From the NCBI GenBank assembly GCA_903925275.1, contig CAIYES010000433.1:1-35720 (forward strand): a stretch of 35,720 nt of DNA, in the 5' to 3' direction. Below, one piece after another: positions 1 through 8,103 of the stretch (its first letter is position 1; the number at the start of each line of letters is the position of its first letter). The DNA is from an uncultured Bacteroidales bacterium (GTDB taxonomy: Bacteria; Bacteroidota; Bacteroidia; Bacteroidales; FEN-979). The notes beneath the pieces are model-generated. The model was not told the origin of the DNA. It made no database searches and saw only the letters and a list, made by a program, of their open reading frames with translations. The position numbers and the translations under genes were made by a program.

Positions 1-2
1 AA

Positions 3-59
3 CGAATCGAAAGGGCACTGCTTGCCCGTGGACTGATCGGACAAATGGTGAAATGGTGA
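3..59 (+). CDS. possible 3' end of an upstream gene (partial)
   Basis: An open frame enters from the left edge and ends at a TGA at 57-59. Its last residues read RIERALLARGLIGQMVKW. The first part has a protein-like composition, and the final residues and the stop codon fall inside the aaatggtg octamer array. The family cannot be recognised from 18 residues, and chance is not excluded. If real, the gene continues left of the window and its C-terminus has been rewritten by the tandem repeat, as seen at the radical SAM gene that ends at 34160. Confidence 0.3.
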   Translation, partial: RIERALLARGLIGQMVKW

Positions 60-106
60 AATGGTGAAATGGTGAAATGGTGAAATGGTGAAATGGTGAA
101 ATGGTG
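43..106. repeat. octamer tandem array, 8 x aaatggtg
   Basis: Eight perfect head-to-tail copies of an 8-bp unit, followed by a partial unit. The array lies just beyond the 3' end of the GT87-like gene (stop at 113) and overlaps the possible gene fragment entering from the left. The core ggtgaa is shared with the octamer arrays at 16716-16843 and 34102-34165, so these look like members of one dispersed family of short arrays. There are no spacers, so it is not CRISPR. Confidence 0.95.
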
Positions 107-112
107 AAGTAT

Positions 113-1330
113 TTACGGCCGGTTGGGTTGGTGATTGATGCTAAAAATTCCCTTTCGATATACAAGGAACATATATAATGCGATCAGTACCAGTATGAAA
201 TTGCTTAATCCCATGAGACCCGAATGTAAAATTGTATGAGAAAGATCCCTGCCCAGAAGGTCGTCGGAATTTGCCCCATAAAAAAAGAGCGGAATGACCA
301 ATATGAGTATCCACCAGTATTGTTTTCGGGAGGCGACATAGAAAACCATGAATGTGATCAGTGGCGCACTGAACAGCAGCAGCACCCAATCAGTCTTTAT
401 GAGGTTAGGCAGCAGGGCAATAAGTAAAAGCCATTCGAAGGCAAAATCAATGTTGGCAAGGCCGGGCAATGTTCCTTGTTGTTTTTCCTGGTGAATGTTG
501 TTCAGGATGAACAAAGCGGCTAACGTAAAAATGGATATAAAAATTACAAGAATCCCCCAGACAGGCCATGATGGAACGAGGTGTCTGAAGAGATAGTCGA
601 GGGAAGTCATCCCGGGAAAATCCCCACTGTGCATCAGGATAGATTTTATCCAGTCGCTATACATGTTGATGCTTATTACCGGCCCCGGAAAAATGAATGG
701 AATTATCAATCCACAGGCAGTCGTCAGTCCCAACCAGATCATCGCGTTCCATTTTTTTCGCAAAAACAGCGGAAGCAGAAGGATAAGCAGGTAGGGTTTT
801 GCCAAAACCATGATACCAAGCAGGATGCCGCCTTGCAGGTCTTTTCCTGAGAGAAAATTCCGGATAGAAAGGCAACACAACATCAGCAAAATAATGTTGA
901 TGTTGCCAATGTACATTTCCCGGGCAAAATGGATCAGGATACAGCAAAAAGCGATAAAAATAAGCCATACTTCATGCTTTAAATTCCCTGTAAAAAAGTA
1001 TTCCGTAATCAATTTACTGATGATAACGAATGTGTACCAGTAGGCAACTCCCAGGATAAAAAAGTGAATAATGGACGCTGTTTTAAAAGGGAAGCAAACG
1101 TAAGGCAGGAAAAAAAAGAGTGTCGCCGGACTATATTTGTAAAAGCCCATACCATTGTAGAACGAAACCATGTAAACCGGTCCGCCGGAAATAAAGTTTG
1201 CAGTGGCGGTGTAATAAACCCTGAAGTCACCAAGGAGAAACCGTCCATTGATCATATTCAATGCGAAGGTGAGCAAGCAGGCAATCGCCACAAAAAATGT
1301 GAAACCGTTAACAATGCCTCGCTTTTTCAT
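113..1330 (-). CDS. GT87-like (DUF2029) polytopic membrane glycosyltransferase
   Basis: A 405-residue, very hydrophobic protein with roughly ten membrane segments and a start ATG at 1330. Near the N-terminus it has the pattern expected of GT87/DUF2029 polyprenyl-phosphate-sugar-dependent glycosyltransferases: an Asp-containing first loop (GDFRVYYTATANFI), then the YKYSPATLFFFLPY segment, and later GIMVLAKPYLLIL. Members of this family transfer a hexose from a polyprenyl-phosphate donor on the outer face of the cytoplasmic membrane. The target here is unknown. The gene stands alone, divergent from the T9SS protein gene, with a candidate promoter 80 bp upstream. Nothing ties it directly to the lipid cluster. 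The fold-level assignment is fairly good; the substrate is not predictable. Confidence 0.7.
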   Translation of the reverse strand: MKKRGIVNGFTFFVAIACLLTFALNMINGRFLLGDFRVYYTATANFISGGPVYMVSFYNGMGFYKYSPATLFFFLPYVCFPFKTASIIHFFILGVAYWYTFVIISKLITEYFFTGNLKHEVWLIFIAFCCILIHFAREMYIGNINIILLMLCCLSIRNFLSGKDLQGGILLGIMVLAKPYLLILLLPLFLRKKWNAMIWLGLTTACGLIIPFIFPGPVISINMYSDWIKSILMHSGDFPGMTSLDYLFRHLVPSWPVWGILVIFISIFTLAALFILNNIHQEKQQGTLPGLANIDFAFEWLLLIALLPNLIKTDWVLLLFSAPLITFMVFYVASRKQYWWILILVIPLFFYGANSDDLLGRDLSHTILHSGLMGLSNFILVLIALYMFLVYRKGIFSINHQPNRP

Positions 1331-1410
1331 TGCACATATTTATCTTTATCAATGCAGTTTTCAATTCGCATCATGTACCAGAAAAATGATTTTTTTGTCT
1401 CTACGCGATG

Positions 1411-1418
1411 CAAATATA
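1411..1418 (-). promoter_or_regulatory. candidate Bacteroidota -7 element (TATATTTG) for the GT87-like gene
   Basis: The minus strand reads TATATTTG, a full match to TAnnTTTG, about 80 bp upstream of the ATG at 1330. No clear TTTG -33 box lies at the expected distance, so support comes from the -7 element and position only. Confidence 0.4.
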
Positions 1419-1576
1419 CTTTTTCTGACAGATTCGGTTTCATTTTCTTTACAAACCAGGATCAGCTCATACTACAAACGTACCGGGTTCTTTCTCTTTG
1501 ATGGTGATGGCCGTGCCTTATTTTGTTTGGAATGATAAATAGTTAAACGGGTTACCGCTGTCTGGAAATATTCAAG

Positions 1577-1584
1577 TATATTTG
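1577..1584 (+). promoter_or_regulatory. candidate Bacteroidota -7 element (TATATTTG) for the T9SS protein gene
   Basis: TATATTTG matches TAnnTTTG and ends 22 bp before the ATG at 1607. Transcription would then begin near 1590, downstream of the alternative GTG at 1586. This favours the ATG at 1607 as the true start. Confidence 0.5.
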
Positions 1585-1606
1585 TGTGAAAATCAAACCA
1601 GTCCTC

Positions 1607-4528
1607 ATGAAAGCACGAATTTTACTTTTTACATTCATCTTTTGCATGTTTTTTCTAGGGGGTTACCCCCAGGATATTCCGGTTCGTCCAACAACTGTTA
1701 CCACAGGAACCTATCATGGATTAAGCAAGCCTCTGCGCGATTGTCCTGTGATGACAAGGGCTGAATTTCAAAGACTTGTAATCAAGGGAAAGAACCGTGA
1801 ACTCAATGAGGGACTTAAAAAGCGTGTGTATCCTTATGCAGCCACCGCATTGCCAAAAGGTCCCGATCCGGCATGGCAGAATTTTATGGGAACCACCGGA
1901 AATAAATCCCCGATTGTGAATTTTGCTGGACAGGGATCTCCCTTTTTTCCGCCGGATTGTAATGGTACAGCAGGCCCCAATCATTTCATGCAGACGATAA
2001 ATATGGTTTACGCCATTTACGATAAATCCGGTACCATCGTTGCGGGACCTTCAAATTTAAACCAGTTGTTCAGTGGCCTACCGGGGGCAAACGATGATTT
2101 GGGTGATCCCATTATTTTATATGACGACCAGGCTGATCGCTGGGTGGTAACAGAAATAGCAGGCCCCTTTTCGGGTCCCAACTATTTTCTTATGGCTGTT
2201 TCGACGACCAACGACCCGACTGGAGCATGGCACAAATATTCTTTTCCTGTTGCCAATTTTCCCGATTACCCAAAGTTAAGTGTTTGGCGTGATGGATATT
2301 ACCTTGGTCTCAACAATGATCCTGGCAATGACATTTATGTGTTTGAACGGGAACAGGTGTTAATAGGAGGTACTGCCAGGTTAGTCGGTTTCAACAATGC
2401 ATGGCGTCCCACCTCGGTAGATGGATTTTTATGCGTACCGCCCATTGATAATGATGGTCAGTTTGCACCCGAAGGTACTCCCGGTTTGTTTATCGCTTTC
2501 AATGATGATGCGTTGGGTGGAGGTTCCGACCAACTCTGGCTTTATGAACTGGCTGTAAACTGGACGTTACCTTCTGCATCTACTTTTATCCGCACACAGC
2601 AGCTGGATGTTCTGCCGTTCAACAGCAGTTTTGGAAATAATTGGGATAACATCGAGCAAAAGGGTACCAGCCAACGGTTGGATGGTATTCCTCAGGTTAT
2701 CATGAATGTACCCCAGTATCGCAATTTTGGTAGTTATCAGACAATCGTATGTTGCCAGACAGTGAATGTTAATGGGATTCGCCATGCCGGGATCCGGTGG
2801 TACGAATTGCGTAAAACCAATACAACATGGTCGGTCAGGCAGCAAGGCACCTATGCCCCCGATTTTTATAGCCGCTGGATGGGCAGCATCATGCTCAATG
2901 GCCATAATGAAATTGCGCTGGGCTATTCCATCTCGGGTACTACCATGTACCCCAGTATTTTATATTGTGGACAGTCGGCGGCTGCCTATGCTGAAGGTGC
3001 CGGAATTCTTGATATAGCGGAGGATACCATTCAAAAGAGCACAAATTCACAAACTGCTGCCAACCGCTGGGGTGATTATTCCCAGATGTCTGTCGACCCT
3101 TCCGATGATAAAACGTTTTGGTTTACAAATGAATATGGTGGAAGTCGAAAAACAAAAATCGCCTCTTTCAAATTTAATACGCCGCCTGTCGCTGTCACTT
3201 TGCCTGCCGATTCGATAACAGTTTCCACGGCACATCTGAATGGGTCGGTAAATCCGAATGGGTTGCCGACAAATTATATTTTCCGCTATGGTACTTCGCC
3301 GTTGAGTTTGTCCGATTCAACACCGGTTTCTTCTGCAGGATCGGGTTATGCAACAGTCAATGTATTGGCCCCAATTACAGGGCTTATTGAAGGTACAACC
3401 TATTATTTCGGGATATTTTCTTCCAGTGAAGGTGGACCTGCCAACGGTGATAGTCTTTCATTTACAACTGGAATTGCTCCTTTCCTTTCGGTAACTCCTT
3501 CCATCCAGAATGTTCCTACAGTTGCCGGCAACGTCGATTTTTTCGTGAATTCAAACACCACCTGGACAGTACTCAGCGATGCGGCCTGGTGTACGGTGAC
3601 CCCCTCAGGTACCGGAAGCGATACCATTCATTCAAGTTACAGCGAGAATACATCTGTGACTCCCCGGGTGGCCAATATTACAGTGTCGGGAGCCGGCGTT
3701 TCTTCACAAATTGTTACAGTTGCCCAGGAAGGCGTTGCACCAATGTTATCTGTTACTCCGCCAAACCAGAACACAGGCGTTCAGGCAGGCAACACCCAGT
3801 TTGATGTGGCCTCCAACACTACATGGACGGTGTTGTGCGATGTTTCCTGGTGTACGGTTACTCCGTCAGGATCATTCAATGGTATCATAACCGCAACCTT
3901 TTCGGAGAATACTTCCCTGACGCAGCGTTTAGCCACCATCACGGTAACGGCCCCCGGATTAGCTCCTGTAACAGTCACGGTTACACAGGATGCCTTTGTT
4001 CCGTTGCTTTCTGTTACGCCTCCAAACCAAAACGTTGCAGCGCTATCCGGAAGTACCGCTTTTGAGGTTGCGTCGAATACCACCTGGACAGTTATCAGTG
4101 ATGCCACATGGTGCACCATAACTTCTTCAGGTTCGGGAAATGGCACCATTGTAGCCGATTATACGCAGAATCCTGCTAACCAAGCGCGTATTGCCAACAT
4201 CGAAGTAACAGTGGCTTCGCTGCCTGTAAAAAAGGTGACCGTTACGCAGGCAAAATCCAGTATCGGTGTAAATGAGCATCCTGAAAATTCAATTCAAATT
4301 TTTCCGAACCCTACCCGGGGAATTTTTAAAATCGTTCCAGCTCAATCCAATTATGGCATTCTGGATATTTGCGTCCAGGACTTAACTGGCAAGGTTGTGT
4401 TTAAGAAACAATGTAAAGGGGAAAACGATTACCAGATCGACCTTTCTTCAGCGCCTCAGGGAGCTTATCATATCATCATCAAAACTGAAACAAGCCTGCT
4501 CGTCAGAAAACTGGTAGTGATCAAATAA
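1607..4528 (+). CDS. T9SS-secreted protein with propeller-like domain, Fn3-like domain and three BACON-type repeats
   Basis: A 973-residue protein. It begins with a signal peptide (MKARILLFTFIFCMFFLGG) and has a large N-terminal region of repeated WVV/Y-rich beta segments, possibly a propeller. A fibronectin-III-like domain (about 525-618) is followed by three BACON-like repeats with an 88-residue period (starting about 624, 712 and 800; each has LSVTP, then NTTWTV and a W-C-T core). A type A T9SS sorting domain closes the protein from about 895 (IQIFPNPTRG ... KLVVIK). BACON domains occur in Bacteroidota surface proteins and are often linked to carbohydrate or mucin contexts. The sorting domain predicts passage through the outer membrane by T9SS and surface attachment or release. 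A GTG at 1586 is in frame, but the signal peptide and promoter favour 1607. No catalytic motif is evident. The 3' end overlaps the convergent ligase gene by 8 bp. Confidence 0.8.
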   Translation: MKARILLFTFIFCMFFLGGYPQDIPVRPTTVTTGTYHGLSKPLRDCPVMTRAEFQRLVIKGKNRELNEGLKKRVYPYAATALPKGPDPAWQNFMGTTGNKSPIVNFAGQGSPFFPPDCNGTAGPNHFMQTINMVYAIYDKSGTIVAGPSNLNQLFSGLPGANDDLGDPIILYDDQADRWVVTEIAGPFSGPNYFLMAVSTTNDPTGAWHKYSFPVANFPDYPKLSVWRDGYYLGLNNDPGNDIYVFEREQVLIGGTARLVGFNNAWRPTSVDGFLCVPPIDNDGQFAPEGTPGLFIAFNDDALGGGSDQLWLYELAVNWTLPSASTFIRTQQLDVLPFNSSFGNNWDNIEQKGTSQRLDGIPQVIMNVPQYRNFGSYQTIVCCQTVNVNGIRHAGIRWYELRKTNTTWSVRQQGTYAPDFYSRWMGSIMLNGHNEIALGYSISGTTMYPSILYCGQSAAAYAEGAGILDIAEDTIQKSTNSQTAANRWGDYSQMSVDPSDDKTFWFTNEYGGSRKTKIASFKFNTPPVAVTLPADSITVSTAHLNGSVNPNGLPTNYIFRYGTSPLSLSDSTPVSSAGSGYATVNVLAPITGLIEGTTYYFGIFSSSEGGPANGDSLSFTTGIAPFLSVTPSIQNVPTVAGNVDFFVNSNTTWTVLSDAAWCTVTPSGTGSDTIHSSYSENTSVTPRVANITVSGAGVSSQIVTVAQEGVAPMLSVTPPNQNTGVQAGNTQFDVASNTTWTVLCDVSWCTVTPSGSFNGIITATFSENTSLTQRLATITVTAPGLAPVTVTVTQDAFVPLLSVTPPNQNVAALSGSTAFEVASNTTWTVISDATWCTITSSGSGNGTIVADYTQNPANQARIANIEVTVASLPVKKVTVTQAKSSIGVNEHPENSIQIFPNPTRGIFKIVPAQSNYGILDICVQDLTGKVVFKKQCKGENDYQIDLSSAPQGAYHIIIKTETSLLVRKLVVIK
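3480..4258 (+). repeat. three tandem BACON-type coding repeats
   Basis: Three consecutive units of about 260 bp, beginning near 3480, 3742 and 4005. Each encodes a copy starting LSVTP, with a conserved N-T-T-W-T-V strand, a W-C-T motif, and a closing V-T-V-(A/T)-Q strand. The copies are clearly diverged at the nucleotide level, so this is an old domain duplication and not a recent slippage repeat. Confidence 0.75.
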
Positions 4529-5858
4529 TTGGAGTAAGATCAGTATAATTGCTGTTTTTTTCCCGGTTGTCGATGAATTTGACAGGTTTCCGGCTGATTT
4601 CCGGAAACTGCATTTTCTGAATTGTGCTCTCAGAGGCAAAAGTAATCAATGGCGCTACGCGTAATTTTGCGCGAAAATGATCCTTGATGTCTTTTTCTTT
4701 TTCTTCCCCGATCCCTTTTCCGCTAATATGAATAAGAATTTCATCGGTTCCGATCTGGTTTGTATAAACTTCGACAATGTAGTCGGAAACATAGGCGATG
4801 TTATCCAGAATGTCGTACAGCGCCGGTGGAAATAGGGTAGTTCCTTTGTATTTGATCATCTGGTTCTTCCTGCCAACCAACGGACCAAGCCGGATGGTGT
4901 TGCGGCCACAAGGGCATGGCTCGGTAAAATGATGACACACATCGCCGGTTTTAAAGCGAAGAAGCGGCATTCCTTCCACACCCAGGGTCGTAACAGTCAC
5001 TTCTCCTGGTTCGCCCTCTTTTACAGGCATGTCGTTATCACCAAGAAATTCTGTGATGATTAACTCCGGGTGGTGATGTCCACCTGCTCCTTCCCGGCAT
5101 TCAGTGAATGATGTGCCCATCTCGGTCGAAGCATAGGTGGAAAATAGCTTCAGTGGCCATCTTTCCTGTATTTTTCGGCCAAGCGTATTAAGGGATAAAT
5201 CTGCTTTTCGCAAAGGTTCCCCGATGCACACTGCATTTTTTATGCTGCTTTGCTGATAATCTATCCCTTGATGTTCGGCATAATCAATGATTTTAAGGAT
5301 AAACGAGGGTACAGCAATAATTGTATTAGGTTTGATTCGTTGAATGGTATCCCATTGCAACTCTGGAATCCCGTTGCCGACCCTTACAACACTTGCCCCA
5401 AGCATCCTGATCCCGAGAAAATAAGCCAGACCGGCCATGAATCGCCGGTCGATGGTGGTCATGAGTTGATAAACATCGCTGGAACTACCCCCGGCACACG
5501 TAAATGAAATGGCTTCATTGTAGGCGAGCCTGTCCAGATCTTTATCGGTCATTGCAAAGGTTACCGGATCGCCCAGGGTTCCTGAAGTCGTTATATAATC
5601 AATGATCAGTGTTTTCGGAACACATAGAAAGTCATCATTCCTTTGCTGCAGGTCGTCTTTAGTAGTGACCGGAATTTGAACCAGGTCGGCAATTGTTTTA
5701 ATTTTATTTACATCGATACCATGTTTGACAAATAACTCCCTGTAAAAGGGGGATTTCGCCAAAAGGTATGAAAAGGCTTGCTGAAGCCGCTGGTTTTGAT
5801 ACCGGGAAATATTTTGCTGAGACTCTTTCTCGATTTCCGGAAAAAAAGCACCGCTCAT
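4521..5858 (-). CDS. PaaK-like acyl/aryl-CoA ligase (adenylate-forming enzyme)
   Basis: A 445-residue protein with the length and layout of phenylacetate-CoA ligase relatives. The phosphate-binding loop TTSGTLGDP is at 90-98, the adenine-side motif YASTE at 242-246, and RFKTGD (the Asp that binds ribose) at 301-306. A C-P-C-G-R segment follows at 315-319, and then GRKNQMIKYKGTTLFPPALYD, typical of the PaaK C-terminal domain. The family activates a carboxylic acid with ATP and passes it to CoA. The acid could be aryl or fatty and cannot be read from the sequence. It starts 2 bp downstream of the outer-membrane barrel gene and is probably cotranscribed with it. It could supply a starter or side-chain acyl group to the neighbouring cluster, but that link is inferred. 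Confidence 0.82.
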   Translation of the reverse strand: MSGAFFPEIEKESQQNISRYQNQRLQQAFSYLLAKSPFYRELFVKHGIDVNKIKTIADLVQIPVTTKDDLQQRNDDFLCVPKTLIIDYITTSGTLGDPVTFAMTDKDLDRLAYNEAISFTCAGGSSSDVYQLMTTIDRRFMAGLAYFLGIRMLGASVVRVGNGIPELQWDTIQRIKPNTIIAVPSFILKIIDYAEHQGIDYQQSSIKNAVCIGEPLRKADLSLNTLGRKIQERWPLKLFSTYASTEMGTSFTECREGAGGHHHPELIITEFLGDNDMPVKEGEPGEVTVTTLGVEGMPLLRFKTGDVCHHFTEPCPCGRNTIRLGPLVGRKNQMIKYKGTTLFPPALYDILDNIAYVSDYIVEVYTNQIGTDEILIHISGKGIGEEKEKDIKDHFRAKLRVAPLITFASESTIQKMQFPEISRKPVKFIDNREKNSNYTDLTPII

Positions 5859-5860
5859 CG

Positions 5861-6580
5861 TTAGAATTTCAAACCAATCATGATCCTCACATTATTTGCC
5901 TGGATGGTCTGAGTGGGACGTGTGTTATCGAAATTATCATACGTCATGTTTCCGAAACTATATTGAACAGAAAATTTCATGATACTGTAACGAATGGCGA
6001 GACTTACTTCGCTCTGTAAAAGATTTGCCCCGTATTTAGAATAATCTGCATTGAGAATATCGTGCCATTCATCGAAATGATAGGCGAAATTGGCATTCAG
6101 TTTATAGGAAAGATCAATCATCAGGCGGTCGATAGGGTTGATGGTGAACACAGGTCCGAATTTTTGCCCGGCATAATAATAATAATGTTCATAGCTGTTT
6201 TTTGTGTCCTGGATGGGTTTGGTAGAATTGAACCACAGACTCAGGAAAGTGGCGTCGATTCCGGCACGGAGGTGGTTTCCGGCAAAGGAAGGGCCAAGAT
6301 AGATTATGAAACCCATATCCATCGCAGCACCCATCTTTGCAGGCAGGTATTGAAGGCCTTTACCAGGTTTCGAATAGGTACCGGATGTAGTCGGGACACT
6401 TTTTAATGTAGCATATTCTCCATTGGGAAAAACAGGGCCGATCTGGAAATAGAATCCGCTGTTGATGTAATTTTTGCGTGCAGGAGTTGGTGCTTTATAA
6501 GCATTCGTGGAATCCTGGGCATTGAGCATGTTTGAAATAACAACACAAAGACAAACTGCAAGGATGATGGCTCGTTTCAT
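5861..6580 (-). CDS. outer-membrane beta-barrel protein
   Basis: A 239-residue protein with a signal peptide (MKRAIILAVCLCVVISNMLNAQ) and then alternating beta strands such as GFYFQIGPVFP, MGAAMDMGFIIYLGPSF and VSLAIRYSIMKFSVQYSFG. It ends in an aromatic residue (MIGLKF), as expected for Bam-inserted barrels. Length and pattern suit a small 8- to 10-stranded barrel. The specific family is not recognised. It is the first gene of a likely two-gene operon with the PaaK-like ligase, behind a good -7 promoter element. Pairing of a barrel with an acyl ligase suggests a role in envelope lipid handling, but no motif proves transport. Confidence 0.7.
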   Translation of the reverse strand: MKRAIILAVCLCVVISNMLNAQDSTNAYKAPTPARKNYINSGFYFQIGPVFPNGEYATLKSVPTTSGTYSKPGKGLQYLPAKMGAAMDMGFIIYLGPSFAGNHLRAGIDATFLSLWFNSTKPIQDTKNSYEHYYYYAGQKFGPVFTINPIDRLMIDLSYKLNANFAYHFDEWHDILNADYSKYGANLLQSEVSLAIRYSIMKFSVQYSFGNMTYDNFDNTRPTQTIQANNVRIMIGLKF

Positions 6581-6612
6581 GGGGATTTTAAATTAGCAAC
6601 AATAATTTTTTC

Positions 6613-6644
6613 CAAAGTTACAATAATGTTAGAAATTACAACAA
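6613..6644 (-). promoter_or_regulatory. candidate promoter for the barrel-ligase operon
   Basis: The minus strand carries TTGTTG (6639-6644), an 18-bp gap and TAACTTTG (6613-6620), close to the Bacteroidota TTTG / TAnnTTTG pattern. It sits about 33 bp upstream of the ATG at 6580, in a 108-bp gap with no other feature. Confidence 0.55.
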
Positions 6645-6688
6645 TGCTAGTCAGGAAGTTGAAATATTTTATGCCGGTTAAGTTTTAC

Positions 6689-7771
6689 TTATTGATATTC
6701 ATGATTTTTCATATGCAGGATCAGTTTTTCCCTGATGTAAGATTTTTCCCCGGGCGTCAATGAAAATTCATTTTTCCGAAAATTAATAGTTTCCCGGAGG
6801 AAATCCTTGATATTTTCTTCAAATTTATCGGTAAACTGTAAATTAAGTAATTGATATATCTTTTTTAAAACATCCACAGGATTCTTTTCAAGATCTTCAA
6901 AACGAATTTCAACAAAGTGCCCCGGCTGAAGTTGCATGCGATCAGTTTCAATGGCTGTTAAAAGACTCTCCAAAACCCCGACAGTCTCGTTAAAATCAGG
7001 ACGGTTAACGGGGAAATTTAACCGGTTCTGTTGCTGAACAATATCCCACATATAGATCGTTGAAGGGATCACATCATCCGGATGGCGCACAATGTGGATG
7101 AACTTTGATCGGGGGAACATTTCGCATAAGGTCTTTATCCTGTATGAGTTGAATGGATTTTTCGAAATAATTCTTTTTTTTGTTTTAAAATGTAATTTCC
7201 TGTAGAAAGCTTTTACATCGTTTTTCCATTCTTCGAGTTTATCACCGGAGGGTAAAAATGGTGTCCCGTGGTTGAGAAAGTATGACCCGGATTTGGCAAA
7301 TACTAGGTTCTCGAGTGGCGAATAGCTTGTGAGCCTGTAGATGGCATATTCATCTTCCTGCGGCTCATCCATGCCTATTTTAACCTGATCCATCGGACGA
7401 TGTTCAGAAATAACCTGTTTGAAAATCGGACGATAATATGGATGCGAAACCAGGAAACTGTCGGGCACAGCTACCTGAAACAGGGTAGGGGCGCTCAGTT
7501 GAGGATCAAGGCTCATCAGCTGATGCAATAAAGTGGAACCTGTTCTCCAGTGTCCGATGATAAATATGGGATCATCAGGAACAGGTGCATTGTGCAAGGC
7601 TTTGGAGTACCTTGCTTTTTCGACCCATGAAAAAAAAGACGACCAGCCGGCGCTTTGAATCAGAAAGGCCAGACGAAATATATTTTTGGCAGTAAAAGAT
7701 AATTTGTTCCGTTTTAACAGCCGAAACAATTGATCCAATCTGATTCCGGCTGTAAGGTAGGAATCTCTCAC
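6689..7771 (-). CDS. sulfotransferase-family protein (PAPS-dependent)
   Basis: A 360-residue protein with the two PAPS-binding signatures of the sulfotransferase superfamily. The 5'-phosphosulfate loop lies at 68-83 (DDPIFIIGHWRTGSTL), and the 3'-phosphate site at 223-236 (FIHIVRHPDDVIPS, Arg228 and Ser236). Later come the RFEDL and N-P segments typical of the family. The expected reaction moves sulfate from PAPS to a hydroxyl or amino group of a small molecule, sugar or lipid. The start is a GTG at 7771: an in-frame stop lies 24 bp upstream and no ATG precedes the catalytic loop. It lies 26 bp downstream of the ACP gene and is the last gene of block A. This suggests sulfation of the cluster product, though the acceptor is unknown. 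Confidence 0.8.
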   Translation of the reverse strand: MRDSYLTAGIRLDQLFRLLKRNKLSFTAKNIFRLAFLIQSAGWSSFFSWVEKARYSKALHNAPVPDDPIFIIGHWRTGSTLLHQLMSLDPQLSAPTLFQVAVPDSFLVSHPYYRPIFKQVISEHRPMDQVKIGMDEPQEDEYAIYRLTSYSPLENLVFAKSGSYFLNHGTPFLPSGDKLEEWKNDVKAFYRKLHFKTKKRIISKNPFNSYRIKTLCEMFPRSKFIHIVRHPDDVIPSTIYMWDIVQQQNRLNFPVNRPDFNETVGVLESLLTAIETDRMQLQPGHFVEIRFEDLEKNPVDVLKKIYQLLNLQFTDKFEENIKDFLRETINFRKNEFSLTPGEKSYIREKLILHMKNHEYQ

Positions 7772-7797
7772 AAGAATGGCAGTTAGGTGAAGTTATT

Positions 7798-8082
7798 TTA
7801 TGATGTAGGATTTGCGCGTTGGTCAGTGATAAACTGTGCAATGCTGTTTACCGAGCGTACAACCTCGCGGGCCAGGTTCTGATCGGCAATGCGGATCCCG
7901 TAATTTCGCTGGATGGCCATGATGATCTCAATGGCGTCAACAGAATCAAGGGTGAGCGCATTATCTCCGCCGAAAAGAGGCTTTTCATCATCCACGTCAT
8001 CCGGATTCACATCTTCGATAGCAAGCGTAGTCATGATCAACTTCTTGATTTCAAGTTTCAGATCCTCAGTAGGAATTGTCAT
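7798..8082 (-). CDS. acyl carrier protein (first of two)
   Basis: A 94-residue acidic protein with the phosphopantetheine attachment motif TLDSVDAIEI; the predicted modified residue is Ser47. The preceding LFGGDNALTLDS segment resembles ACPs of aryl polyene and flexirubin-type clusters more than housekeeping AcpP. Once 4'-phosphopantetheinylated it would carry a growing or starter acyl chain as a thioester. It lies 21 bp downstream of the BtrH-like gene and 26 bp upstream of the sulfotransferase gene. The BtrH-like enzyme next door could unload this carrier, as BtrH does for its ACP in butirosin synthesis. Confidence 0.9.
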   Translation of the reverse strand: MTIPTEDLKLEIKKLIMTTLAIEDVNPDDVDDEKPLFGGDNALTLDSVDAIEIIMAIQRNYGIRIADQNLAREVVRSVNSIAQFITDQRANPTS

Positions 8083-8103
8083 ATGTAAAAGTTTAATATT
8101 CGT

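Noticed and set aside
43-106. CRISPR-like direct repeats
   Set aside because: Units are 8 bp with no spacers. The same holds for the arrays at 16716, 16855, 33931 and 34102.
1586-1606. GTG start for the T9SS protein
   Set aside because: The -7 element at 1577-1584 would place the transcript start after it, and the ATG at 1607 gives a standard signal peptide.
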